Part shown: positions 50,201 to 61,704 of the stretch, piece by piece | Position numbering within the stretch: the stretch's first letter is position 1 | Layout of the letters: each line of letters starts with the position of its first letter | Assembly (NCBI GenBank): GCA_947044365.1 | Contig: OX345636.1 | Location: forward strand, 23,221,466-23,285,465 | Direction: 5' to 3' | DNA length: 64,000 nt | DNA from: Petrosia ficiformis | Lineage: Eukaryota; Porifera; Demospongiae; Haplosclerida; Petrosiidae | The notes under the pieces: model-generated | Database searches by the model: none | What the model was told of the DNA's origin: nothing | Seen by the model: the letters and a program-made list of their open reading frames with translations, nothing else | Translations under genes and position numbers: made by a program

Positions 50201-53160
50201 CTTTGCTTGTGCAAAGGGTGATAAACAAATGCTAAAAACATTAATACACTTAGGATCATCACCAGTAACACTAACAGAAGGAGACGTAAGTGGGAAAAGT
50301 TTTGAAGCGACACTGCTAGCATTATAATAACAACTATGCATCGTATCTTTCTATAGGATCCCATGCAGCCTATTCATATTGCTTGTGTGCAAGGACAAAT
50401 TGACGTAGTCTGTGAACTTATAGATGTGCATGGTGTTGCACCAAATGCAGAGAATGAGGTTCATAATAATTGTGGGTACAATAATGATAAGTTTTGCTTC
50501 TACAGGATGGTTTTTCAACATTTCATTTTGCTATTCGCGGGAATCATCAGGATTTGGCAGAGCTTCTTATTAAGAAGTATGATATTGATCCGAACTGCAC
50601 AGCAAGCAACGTAAGCATAATATAAACATCTTGATTTGCATGTTTGCATGAGTCAGTTCCTCTTTTATTAATTGTTTAGAATGATAGATCTGCTGTCCAC
50701 ATTTGCGCAGAGTATGGGTTTTTGGATCTGCTGGACTGGCTTTGTGAAAAGCACAAAGCCAACCCAGCTACAATGGATATTGTGAGTTTCACATATAATA
50801 TATACACATGTAGTATATAGACTCTATACCTTCACTTTCTTGTTTTAGATGGGATATCAGCCAATACATATCGCTTCACAACATGGTCAAATAGCTATTA
50901 TAGATTATTTAATCCAGAAGCACTGTGTTGAACCAACTGTAAGAGTTAATGTAAGCAGATTATGTTATTAGATTATGAATTGAAAAACATTTATTGCTCA
51001 ATATAGGACATGCAACAGCCAATCCACATTGCTTCCCTATGGGGACAAAAGAATGTTGTGCACACCCTAATTAAAAACTATCATGTACTTCCTACATCTC
51101 AGTCTAAGGTACATAAGAGGGTTATAATCACTTTTTAATCATTTTCATCATAATTAATTTTATACAGAATGGGTTGACACCAATACATGATGCTGCACAC
51201 CGTGGTCATGAAGCAATTGTTGAGATGTTAGTAGATGAGTTTAAAGTTGACTCAAGTTCACAAAGCAATGTAAAGCAGAAAATCACATGCATCTACAACA
51301 ATTTTATTACATGTGTCTTAGGATGGGTTCCAGCCAATTCACAGTGCTTGTTATAATGGTCATGAAAACATTTTGAAGCTTCTTCTCCAAAAATATGGTG
51401 TTAATCCTAGAGCCGAAATGAAGGTAAACAATACTAATAACATTGATGCAATTATTTCATAATTATTTGTAAAAGGATGGCACACAACCAATTCACCTTG
51501 CAAGAACTGTGAATATAACAGACATACTTATTGATGAATACCATGTTGATCCATATGCTAAAGTAAGTGTAATAATCTTATAGTATTCAGTTTAAATCAT
51601 TGTTTATAACAATTGCTAAACCAATATTTCAGGATTCTGATGATGATTCTGCTATTCACTGTGCTGCTGCATACGATTGGAATGACGTAGTATTGCATTT
51701 AATTACCAAACACAAAGTTGATCCAAGAATCACTGCAAAGGTACATTTGAAAGAGAAATTTAATTTACTTATGCTAAAAAATTTGTTATTTGGTTAAAAC
51801 TGTAGTGTATATAATACAAGCAATTAAAAAGTTGGCATTGCTTGATTGTGTTGCTATCTATTATAATACAAGTGTTGTCTTAGTTAACTATAATTATAAC
51901 TAAAACTCCTTTTAGTAAGACATTATAACTTTTGGTTAACTAAACTATAACTAAATTACAAGTCTGTTGTAATAACTATAACTAACTAAACTGATGAAAA
52001 ATGGCCAATAATAATGGCTCTTTATTAACTAAAAACTAAAACTCTTTTAGTAAGTGTTATTTTAGTTAATCAACTGTAACTACTGGTAACTAAAATTGAG
52101 AGAAACTAGTCATACTATAACTATAACTGAAAGTGGTCATACTAAAACAACACTATATAAAGTGTTATAACTTTTAACAGATGGGTAAGCAGCCCATTCA
52201 TCATGCTGCCATATTTGGAAATAGAGAGATAGTAGCTAGCCTGATTGAAAAATGTGGAGTGAATCCCCATGAAAAATCAGAGGTAAACAACTGTGAAATA
52301 GTATACAATTATACACATCAAGATTAATAATATCTGTTGTAGGAGGGAATGCAGGCAATCCATTGGGCAGCATTTTCAGGACAGCAAAATGTGATGATTG
52401 CACTAATTGAGGAGCATGGAGTTGATCCGCAAGAGAAGACAGAGGTTACGTCAAGCTGAAAACTGTGGGAGGGTGGATATTAGTTGCTATAATGTATTCT
52501 TAATCATTATTACATTACATACAGGATGGATTACAACCAATTCATTTAGGTGCATTTCAAGGTCACAATCATATAGTTGAGGATTTGATTGATGTATACA
52601 AAGTGCTTCCAAATACTACTATTCAGGTGAGGCTTATAGTAAAAAAAACTAGAATACAAAACTGAGCCAGGGAATTGACATGTAACTGAATGTATATGTT
52701 TAAAATGACTACACCCCTATGAACAATAATTAATGATTCACAAATTCCCGGGCAACACTCCAAGCTGGCTTTGTGACTATTTAGTTATCAACTATTATTT
52801 CTCATTTCAAAGTCTGAACAATCTAATAAAAAAAACAGTCCACTGAGTCTAATAAATATTCCCTTCATTCTTTGTACAGAGTAACATTTCTCCTATTCTT
52901 CTTGCGGCAGTTGCTGGACATCAAGATGTGATAGAGATGCTCACGACTGAATATAACCAGCCAAAACCAAGTGCAGAAGACATTCAGAACATAAGCATGA
53001 ACAGAATTGTAAGTTATGTAAAACTGTTGATTTGTTACAATGGATTTGTGATACTTGTACATGTGAACAAACTCATTTTCTAGCATGCTATGAATGTGCA
53101 CTCAAGTAATTATTGTATGTCTTCTTTACTTAGGTGAATAAGATGAGAAAATTTGAGTGA
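47278..53160 (+). CDS. Ankyrin-repeat protein, 27 exons, one repeat per exon
   Basis: All 27 exons begin and end at codon boundaries (phase 0), from ATG 47278 to TGA 53160, about 853 residues. Exon limits include 47278-47376, 47550-47642, 47687-47788, 48074-48178, 48231-48332, 48380-48484, 49221-49325, 49385-49486, 50181-50285, 50357-50458, 50849-50950, 51168-51269, 52343-52444 and 53134-53160. Most exons are 102 or 105 bases and encode one ankyrin repeat of the form GxxPIHxAxxxGxxxVVxxLIxxxxVDPxxxxx (for example QPIHIACVQGQIDVVCELID). Small exons 48616-48666, 48743-48778 and 48833-48907 look like eroded repeats. There is no signal peptide, TM helix or recognised catalytic domain. The C-terminal exons (PSAEDIQNISMNRI, VNKMRKFE) are short and non-repeat. 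A scaffold or binding role is inferred; the partner is unknown. Confidence 0.88.
49590..50150. other. Large ankyrin-gene intron with repeat debris
   Basis: Contains GGATATATCCAGTATAATGC and GAGCACGAGGGCCAAATGGG phrases like a decayed hairpin element (about 49600-49710). No exon is seen between 49486 and 50181. Confidence 0.5.
51868..52154. mobile_element. MITE-like element in ankyrin intron
   Basis: Ends AGTGTTGTCTTAG (51868) and CTAAAACAACACT (52142) are inverted. The interior repeats AACTAAAACTC/TTTAGTTA-type phrases many times. It enlarges the intron between exons 51633-51740 and 52181-52282. Confidence 0.65.
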
Positions 53161-53485
53161 CAGTTTTATAATTATTATACCTTGGTATGATTATTATAAT
53201 ATTTTATATAGCCACTATTGTAAATAAAAAGATGTATAAATAATTTATAATAATAAATAAAATAAAGAACATTTTAAGAAGCATGTATAGGGATATCAAA
53301 CCAGAAAAGGACGGAAAAAAGAGACCAACAAACCACTTCCACATAACCCTACCAAAATACAAAGTAGCATGCTTATGGAATGTTATATGGAAGTGGTTTG
53401 TTGAGGTAGGACACACTTGACATTGATTATATACATCTCTTGTACATTTCTCAGCATCATCACACCCTTGTTTGCATACTTTTTG

Positions 53486-53529
<44 letters not shown>

Positions 53530-54154
53530 GTATATATGATGGTCACATCATCCCTTTGATGTGGTGAGGTCTATATAGATCTTCCATGTGCACACTATGC
53601 AGGAGATGTCACCATCATACAAGATATTGTATATAGTATGCTAATAGGTCCTAGATACTGCATAGTATCCTCATTTTGTGTTCTTGGATGTGATATAGCC
53701 CTTGCAGGCTCGGGGTATATCATATCCTCGGACACAAAACTCAGGTCCTATATTCAGTATATAGGACCTATTAGCATACTATATATATAATATATACATA
53801 TATATATATATATATAATGTGCAGCTATTGTTTAAATGGAATGTTTTTACAGACAATATTAATGAAAGAGAATATAATATATATTTGATATTGATTGTGA
53901 AACACAAAAGACTGACCTTCTCATGATCAGTTCCAGGTATTGATTCAGTTGGAAAGCATCCAAACTCTGTGATATTCGTAGTTATTAATCGTGCAATAAC
54001 AATTAATAATTATACATAACTATAGAGAATTGTATAGAGCATCATGTGCTTATTTTCACTTTGACAAAGAATCTATGTATATATGATTCAAATTAAGGCA
54101 TAAATAATAACAATAATGGAGCTAGAAAATAATTAACAAAATGTAACATTATAA
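53161..54154. repeat. Intergenic hairpin elements between convergent genes
   Basis: 53265-53480 is a hairpin (CAACAAACCACTTCCACATA against TATGGAAGTGGTTTGTTG) of the 41896 family. 53489-53522 is a TA run. 53520-53785 is compound hairpin B (GATGGTCACATCATC against GATGTCACCATC, then AGTATGCTAATAGGTCCTA against its complement), with an inner AGGCTCGGGGTATATC stem. No gene. Confidence 0.75.
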
Positions 54155-56715
54155 TTATTCGGAATGTGAAGATGCAAGTATATTAACTCCAAGACAGCAA
54201 AAAGCAGCCCAATGTTCCTCTTTGTATTGCTGCTGTATGTGGTAAAGCATACTGTAACGAAGAGAAGCTGGGGCATCGCGACATAACCTATACCTCGAAT
54301 AGAAATTCTTCATCAGCACAGATGTTGAAGAATCATGAATGGGCCAAAGCGTAACTATCATATTAGTAGCACCTGCACACATTAGTGATCGTGAAAGACC
54401 CAGTATACCATCTCCTGTCACCTTACCACGGGCTGTATTACAACAACTCAACACAAACAGTTCATTGCTTTCCAGATTGAGCTCCTTAATTTCAGAACTT
54501 GTCAGCACTCCACTGCATCTGGGACCGGACTTTGCTAATATTATAGCACCTTTAATAGAAAAATCATTACTCTCATCCTTTATATCAGTGCTGGTAAAAT
54601 GATCAGCAAGTGAGTCTTCCAATATGGCATGCGTAGCAAGATGCACTACTGGGAAATCAGGCAGGCATTTGACAATTTCGTTTTTGGTAGCATCCAGACT
54701 ACAAAGCATTTTACCGTCAACAATGGATAGTATTGACTTCACTTCATTTTCAGCACCAGGTAACTGCTCTATTTCATCCAAAGGCATTTTTGGATTGCCA
54801 ACTGCAAAAACACATAAATTTGATTGTACATCAGGAATCAATTTTGACAACTTCTTTTGCAAGGCAAGTTGTAAAAGGTAAATCGATGGTGACAGCGAGG
54901 TGACTAATTTCTCAATGAGATAGAAGCCTGGTCCCTTAAGTGCAGGAAAGGGTACACCAAAGAGAAATCCTTGCGGAATTATGATGAGCCGAGTGACTTC
55001 GGTATCACCATTGTGAAGTATATGTTTTGATACTGGCTCAAATAGAAGTGAATACAGTTCTTCCAGCTTGTCTTTCTCCTGTACTTTCTGTGCTACTTGT
55101 TGTCTAATGGGAACTGGAGTTGAATCTTTTTTTCTTGGAATAATATCCCTTGATGTCAGTGCATCCATATCATGAGTACGGCTGGGCATTTCCTTTATAA
55201 GATCTGTACTTGTACCTCGCACTTTATGCATTAAGCCATGAAAATACTCTTCATTAAACACTACAGATTCAGTGTCATCATTGTTTGTTTGACTCAACAT
55301 AGCCTGATTGAAGTGTACTATAACTTTGTTGTCTGTTTCGCTACGAGAAACGTGCCAAGTATAAAGTCTAGAGTCTACAGTTGTGCCAGTTGATAAAGGG
55401 TTATTCACTATTGAATAAACTAACAATTGTGAATTCAACCTATGGAGTAGTGAGCCCACATTACACATTGTTGAATATAGTTGTTTCGAGTTGAGGTTGC
55501 CTTCAGTGTCTGCAATGCTCACAATGTCAGTGAGGAATTGTGACGTGGCTTTTAATTTGTCCCCAACTAAATCAGCTAATGCCTGTGCCCTACCAAGCTC
55601 TGAAATCAAAAGAGCAGCTTCCTTTTGTCCTTGCTCAATAAGTATATATTGAAGCAGAGAAACTGTTTTAGCTTGATTCTTTTCAAAATTTGCAATCTTT
55701 AGGAGGTCATCATCCTTAGCAAGTCTTGATCTAACCTCCAATCCTGTTGCTAATGCTTGAAAAGCATACTTTCTGGCTGTATTGAGCATCTTAATTTTAT
55801 CAGATGTGTCAACTTCCTCTTTGTAGAGTATAAGATGGTCCAAGATCAGTTCATTTTGCATAATAGCCACGCCTCCAGTATCGAAATTCCCCTCTGCAAT
55901 TTCAAGATAAAGTTTGTGATATTTTATAGCATCTGCATGCCTACCAACAGCTCTACAAGCGGTTCCCATATTACCATATGCTGTGCCTAGCCCAAGCATG
56001 TTGCCAATCCTTTTAGCAATTTCTCCAGATTCAGTAAAAAGTCGCAAACACATATCATGTTCGTTTAAACCAAGATACACTTTACCGATGTTATTCAAGC
56101 ACCATCTGTAACCAGCAGTATCATCTAATTCATTCTTACTAAGCTCAAGACGACAGTATAGATACCTGACAGCTTCTTCATAGTGAGATTTACCCATTGA
56201 GTAGTAAGTGAAACCGATATATCCACAAGCAGCTGCTACACTATACCTATACCCTCGACAAATTGAAAATTGCAAAAAGCTTTTTTGACGTTTTAAAGCT
56301 TCACTATAGCAACCTGAAGACCGGTACATTCTACCAAGTTCTGCTTCTCTTTCCATGACATCGTATTCATCTCCTTCTTTAGCTAGTTGGATGGATTCTT
56401 CGAAATTATACTGTGAATTATGCCAGTCAGCTGCAGACCTGTATATATTACCCAATGCCTGGTGTAATATTCCCTTTGTTGATACACTAAGGGCATCCTT
56501 TCCCACAAGAGGTTTCAAGTTCTCAATAGGTTTATCATTGCTTCCAGTTATATAGATACATAATTGCTGGTAAATAAATGCCAGTACAATTCGGTCCTCA
56601 TTGTTCGTCTTTTTAGCAATATCTTCAGCTTTGTAGTAGTAGGTGTTAGCTGTGTCAACATTTCCAATAACTCGGTGGCTATGTCCAAGTAATAACAATG
56701 TTTTGTACAGCAAAT
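54155..56715 (-). CDS. TPR-CHAT caspase-like protease (large 3' exon)
   Basis: One long exon from an acceptor (TAG before 56715) to the stop at 54155, at least 852 residues. No good ATG lies near its start, so one or more 5' exons are missing from this model. Residues about 1-300 are tandem TPR helices (LYKTLLLLGHSHRVIGN, HQALGNIYRSAADWHNSQYN, GLGTAYGNMGTACRAVGRHA). A helical linker follows (GRAQALADLVGDKL, typical just before CHAT). The C-terminal ~300 residues are a CHAT domain (IIPQGFLFGVPFPAL, GNPKMPLDEIEQLPGAENEV). The putative catalytic pair is His695 in VVHLATHAI and Cys758 in VLSCCNTARG, counted from 56713; both are intact. TPR-CHAT proteins are clan CD proteases related to separase and caspases. 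Substrate and partner are unknown here. Confidence 0.88.
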
Positions 56716-56955
56716 CTATTTAATTAAAGAAATATAACACATAATGTAGGCATTTAACTATAACAACAATAGCAAATACAACTTATAACAAATCATGTAC
56801 AGAATTTACCAATATTCTGATAAACCAACAATGACTTTAGATAATTATACATTTACACCAAATATCAATACTGATCCAGTATTGCGTCTATGTGGTGGTA
56901 CCCAGAGCTTTCATTGTGTATCAAGAAATGTCATTAATAGTATATACTTATTATA
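56716..56955. other. Intron or upstream region of the TPR-CHAT gene
   Basis: AT-rich, with no exon I can support. Confidence 0.35.
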
Positions 56956-57583
56956 ATATCAGGAGCACATAATTGTGTGGGAGGGAAAACGTCGTAAGAG
57001 AGGGAGCGTGAAACTCCCACGCATCTAATGAAATCAGGCAAGCGATCTCCCTGGCTAGCTGTTACTATTTTTATAATGCCACGTTGTCGCACGTGACCGT
57101 GACTACTATCGCGACCAGTTCAGTCTTGAATCCATTTCCGGGAAAACATCTGTCATCGTTGACTGAAACACAGTTGTTTGACATCAGTGAAGGAGCTGTG
57201 AATAAGGTAAATAGCCTTTGCACATTTAAGAAGATGTTGCTCACCAATCGGGTTATTGAGAGCGCGTAAGCGCTCGCTGTAGTAGTTAGCATGGAATCTT
57301 TTCTTCACCTTATTCACAGCTCTTTCACTGATGTCAAACAACTGTGTTTCAGTCAACGATGACAGATGTTTTCTGAGTGCTTTCCTTTGTTTAACGGGAA
57401 ACGGATTCAAGACTGAACGGTCGCCATAGTAGTCACGGTCACGTGCGACAACGTGGCATTATAAAAATAGTAACAGCTAGCCAGGGAGATCGCTTGCCTG
57501 ATTTCATTAGATGCGTGGGAGTTTCACGCTCCCTCTCTTACGACATTTTCCCTCCCACACAATTATGCGCTCCTGACAATATC
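56956..57583. repeat. ~630-base palindrome with coding-like arms
   Basis: Left arm 56956-57205 and right arm about 57310-57583 are inverted copies (AGGGAGCGTGAAACTCCCAC, CTGGCTAGCTGTTACTATTT, GCCACGTTGTCGCACGTGAC). Both, read outward to inward, can encode LSSLTETQLFDISE and AVNK followed by a GT donor-like site. The right arm, on the minus strand, has 24 extra bases (KQRKALRK part). Its orientation matches the TPR-CHAT gene just downstream, so it may hold an upstream exon or promoter of that gene. Codon phase does not join directly to 56715, so this stays unproven. Confidence 0.65.
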
Positions 57584-58561
57584 AAAAGCAACAAATTATA
57601 ACAGCTAAAATATGTCTATAATACATAATGCATAAACATTAATCAGTTTATTAAATCACAGTAACTGATCGTGTTGTATCATAACAGTAAGATGGCATTA
57701 ATCCGAACTATTATGGATTTCAATTTATTATTAGAATGCTGTATAATAATTATATATAATTTATCATTAGACTATGTTTCAAAGCTACAGTTTGGCAATA
57801 GTCTTATTTATTTTAAACTACACTGTAAAAATGAATGGGTTATTTTAGCCATCATTTGGATATACAAGTTTCGTTTTCTCCTGACAATGTAAAAATCAAT
57901 GCTCCTTGCTTGTCTTGCCAGGCAATTAATGTTTACAAGTAGTAATTCATTTCTTTTGATATTGATCTATATTGACTAGTATATAAAGTACATGCCATAA
58001 TAAAGAAACAGTACACTGTACATGTACTTTTAACATATAGTATGGAAAAATAATAACGACATACATATGCTGCCCTCAAATACCTGTGGAGTACAATGGA
58101 TGTTATTTGCTTTTATCTTTTGTTTTCGTAGATGTTACAATGGCAATACTAGTACTAATACACCACAGGTTGCACTTATACTATGCTACATTATATAGCT
58201 ACATTATATTAATATGCTTGTTACCATATGCCTTACTATGACATGTACTTCATTCATTATGTCTTCATAGTAGTCAATATAGATCAAGATCAAATGAACT
58301 GTTAATTGTAAATATTACCTAGCAGGAAAAACAGATCAGCATCGAGGAAAATAGAATTACATTGAAACTCCTGTAACCAACTGAAGGTTAAAATAACCTA
58401 TTATTTTTTACAGTGTATGCACTTTAAATGAGCTGTCTATTTGACAATTCAATGTGCATAATCCACAATAATACAAATATAGTTTGGTTTTACTCATAGT
58501 CCAAAATTTTACCAACTCACTATACTCTATAGTATTGTTAATTTTATTTTAAGTAAGATTT
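57584..58561. mobile_element. Intergenic region with MITE (57820-58418)
   Basis: CACTGTAAAAATGAATGGGT and TTATTTTAGCC (57822-57850) are inverted at 58386-58418 (GGTTAAAATAACCTATTATT to TTTTTACAGTG). The ends match the element at 24420. No gene seen. Confidence 0.65.
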
Positions 58562-58749
58562 ATAGTATGGTAGGCAGGGCTCTATGCAAGTTAGAAGACC
58601 TGAGGTCGAGGTCGAGGTTGAGGTTGAGGGTGTTCCTGAATGCATATCAGCCCGAGGCGAAGCGGAGGGCTGATATGCAACCAGGAACACCTGAAACCGA
58701 GGCCAAAGGTCTGCTAAAATCCATAGAGCACTTGCCTACCATACTATAA
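58562..58749. mobile_element. ~190-base hairpin element
   Basis: TATAGTATGGTAGGCAGGGC at the left is inverted at the right (CACTTGCCTACCATACTATA). An inner stem GCATATCAGCCC / GGGCTGATATGC lies near 58640-58678, and GAGGTCGAGGTTGAGG short repeats lie between. It is immediately upstream of the Crypton-like fragment. Confidence 0.8.
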
Positions 58750-58826
58750 ACAATATATTGTATTGGTAGACGCCATTTTATTTATCTGAGCAGCGCACTA
58801 GTACATACTATAGAGCACATGATAGC

Positions 58827-59041
58827 ATGGAGGATAAGGAGAATGTTCCACTTGTGAAGAAACCGAGATTATCCTTGTCTTTAAAAAGAAATCGTTCCAA
58901 GAAAGTTTCAGATGAGGAAATATTATCAGCAAAGAAAGGGTTCGTTCCTAATAATACTCTTCACTGTAACAAATGGGCTTTGAATAACTTCAAGTCGTGG
59001 CTGGCTAGTCTTTCAATTGGCGGCAAGTGTCAGCAGTTATA
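58827..59041 (+). pseudogene. N-terminal fragment of Crypton-type recombinase (DUF3504-like)
   Basis: The ATG at 58827 opens KKPRLSLSLKRNRSKKVSDE, then FVPNNTLHCNKWALNNFKSW. The FVPxNTxxxxxWAxxxFxxW segment is characteristic of the start of the SAM-like domain in KIAA1958/QRICH1-type proteins. The frame ends after GGKCQQL. The rest of the recombinase is not present downstream; only an Glu/Lys-rich stretch near 59060-59120 follows. It resembles the copy at 62770 (which has SLSLKR and VVPKNTQKATDWAV). Confidence 0.6.
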
Positions 59042-59427
59042 AGTTGCTCAGAGTTAATGATCAAAGAAGAAGAAACTACTGTAGAGAAGAAGGAAGAGAT
59101 TGAAGAAAAGGTCAAGGGGGCTGTAAACAACTATGGAGAAATGAAAGGAAATGTTTTTAATATTTCCTTTAATTTTTAGTAATGTAGCTGCTGGGAAAAT
59201 TTAATCATGTCAACTAAGTACTTTGTTTAATCATTCATGATCACTTTTTTCTTTTTTGTATAATCACTTTTAAAAAAGTACATGGGCAGGGCAAGGTTCA
59301 GAGGTCTGCTATATTAGATAGCAGACTTGTGGCTTTGTGGTTAGGTCAGTATATCCAAGTTATAGACCTGGCAGCTCCTTTGAATTACGTCATTACTGTA
59401 CAATATAATATTTTATAGCTAGGAACT

Positions 59428-59887
59428 CTAATCATTACCATCATTCAAATTGTTTGTCATCAGTTTCTCTAACTTTGCAGTCACCTCTGGAAAAGGACCA
59501 AGAATGAACAATATCTCACAGAGCTCATAGGTAAGGACAACTTCCTATTCAATAGTTAGCATGATAACTACTAAAAGTTTAGCTCAGAACATAGCTTACC
59601 TCCGTAACAGTCTTATGTAACAATCTTTCACACAAATGTTTAGCTCCAAAGATATTTGTACTTTTGAGTTCTCTAATCCAAGAGAGTTTGTGCTCTAGAA
59701 AGTTGAAACATAATCTAGATCTACAAGTAAATTATTTTAATTTAAACATACCGATGTCTCCTGAATTAATGTCAGCCATTGCGTCAACTTTCTTTATGCC
59801 TTCGTCCTTTAGAGTATCCAGTTGACTTCTGATGTCTCTCAGGTGAGCTACACCAGAACTCCTGTGTGCTTCAATCAGGTGCTCCAT
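59428..59887 (-). CDS. Unrecognised 115-residue helical protein
   Basis: Three exons in phase: 59887-59752 (ATG), 59694-59600 and 59544-59428 (TAG). The product starts MEHLIEAHRSSGVAHLRDIR and contains WIRELKSTNIFGAKHL, then TYELCEILFILGPFPEVTAK. It is predicted to be helical, with no signal peptide or TM segment. I do not recognise the family. Consistent phases, good splice sites and lack of stops support a real gene. Its start codon is 37 bases from that of the divergent death-fold gene, so they probably share a promoter. Confidence 0.68.
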
Positions 59888-59924
59888 TGTAAAGGGGTGT
59901 GTATACGAGTTCAGTTCCGGAATA
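59888..59924. promoter_or_regulatory. 37-base gap between divergent start codons
   Basis: The two ATGs (59887 minus, 59925 plus) are separated by 37 bases, so the 5' UTRs are either extremely short or overlap. Core promoter elements must then lie within each other's transcribed region. No TATA box is evident. Confidence 0.5.
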
Positions 59925-61704
59925 ATGGCTGGACAAAATGTAGGTGAGTAGTTACTAAGATTTTACAATCCTTGTTCAATTTACTACTGTTTTTTTTTTA
60001 TACAGCTCAAAAGTTACTTTCTACTAATAATGTGATTCGGCTTCTTCGTGAAAATAACTTCAGATTTAGTAAAAACTGGAGGTTGGTAGCTGCAGAATTA
60101 AATGTTCCTCTTGAAGAAAGATCTCAACAAGAACACCAGCTTTCTGCTCTTATTGATGCAGACTTCTCGCATTATTTGGAAGAGAGTATTGATCATTGGT
60201 TGAGAAACAGTGACGAACCATCATGGGAGAAATTGCTTAAGATCATTGCTAAATTTGATAGAAACACAGCAAAGAACATGGGATTGTATTTGGGTATTTC
60301 ACAAGGTGAGTTGTCTTCATCAGGCTTTCAATATTAAAGTATTATGTAAAGGATTGTCACTATTAGGATAGATAGTTTACTGAAAGTGACATTATCACTT
60401 CAAAGTAAAGAAGAAATTTTGTGTTATCCATCTTCAAATAGAGAGAAATTTGAATTACGGTATGAATGTAAGTTGAAAGGACCACATTAGTCGAACCATA
60501 GGGTCTTACATAGTTAGCGTTTAAATCTGAACAAAATTTGTTGTAGTAAGCCTCGTAATTCCCACACCAACCATCCTTAATGAACTCGGTCTTTTATTTC
60601 CTAGTACTGTCTGTTTCATTATGAGTTCATTTCCTGTAGTAAATAATGGTATTCCTTTAAATATTTACTGGAATTCAATATTCCTCTCTATTTGAACGAT
60701 GGATAACATCCTGTCACCAATAGCTATTGATACAACTATGATTGTTTGCTTATGTAAAATCAATCAAGAGTCCATAACATTTTGTAAAAACGTTAATAAC
60801 ATGTAATGATGCAAATATGTTTGCATAGATGGGAACTTCACAAGCAAACTTTTTTTAAGCTCTATCACTTCTTTACTTTGCTGAAGAGATGACCGTCCAA
60901 GGAATCTGTAGATTCCAAAATCAAGTAGAAAGTGGGAAGTTGTGAAAATCAGTCAGCTGGTTAATTGTGTACCCACTCTTTTTGCCAATTATTTCTCTTA
61001 TTGTCGAACAGAGCCTACTTAGAATGTGCACACTGCACTGCACATGCAATCATTACATCTTTTTCTTATAATATTAGAGTCAGATTTATAATGCACTCTT
61101 CAATATAATTTTTTATTGTATTGTAGATTGCTTTGTTATACTATTTCATGTTAAAATGTAGTTTGTACATTCAGATGTATGAATGTTTTATTTTTGATCA
61201 AACACTTGCATTTGAATGCTCGTTATTCAGCAGGAAGCAGCTGAAATTTGGCTTAATGATTGGTTTTCCTAGAAACCAAATTTCATTGGGTACCTTTAGA
61301 AAGTGGTCTAATAGCAAATGTAAATATCTTTCCACAAATAATCTTTGCAAACACAGTCACAAAATAATTAATTAATTACGTGTAGTACTACAGTCAGTGC
61401 TGGTTTACTCTACTATTCAACTCTAGGTATTCAACACTCCATATCAATTGACAGTGAAGTAACACACACTTCTACTGTTCCTATACTCATGGCCATACCT
61501 ACTACCTACCCTGTCCTGTTTCCTCCTACTATACCAGTTACACCCTCAGAAACCACTATCGATACATCCTCTTCAACAAGTAATGTCACATTACCCAATC
61601 CTCCATCAGAAATAGTCACAAGACAAGCTAGTGAAGACAGTGAGTTTCACGATACAAGTTATCCTTCTAGAATTAAGTTACAATTGTATTGGGGATATAA
61701 ATAA
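59925..61704 (+). CDS. Death-fold protein with Ser/Thr/Pro-rich tail
   Basis: Three exons in phase: 59925-59943 (MAGQNV), 60006-60305 and 61427-61704 (TAA), about 198 residues. Exon 2 is a death-domain-like helical bundle: NVIRLLRENNFRFSKNWRLV, LNVPLEERSQQ, then HYLEESIDHWLRNS and SWEKLLKIIAKF. The W...L..A..L and W..LI..L.. pattern matches the death domains of the NLR at 46298. Exon 3 is Ser/Thr/Pro-rich and disordered (IPTTYPVLFPPTIPVTPSET). There is no enzyme or TM segment. It could act as a death-fold adaptor or decoy for NLR-type receptors; that is inference. The 1.1-kb second intron holds no recognised exon. Confidence 0.72.

Noticed and set aside
54339..54881. Plus-strand ORFs opposite the CHAT domain
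   Set aside because: Shadows of a long, strongly supported minus-strand coding exon.
57153..57410. First exon of the TPR-CHAT gene
   Set aside because: Orientation fits, but the donor phase (0) does not match the acceptor phase at 56715 and no in-frame ATG is present; kept only as a hypothesis.
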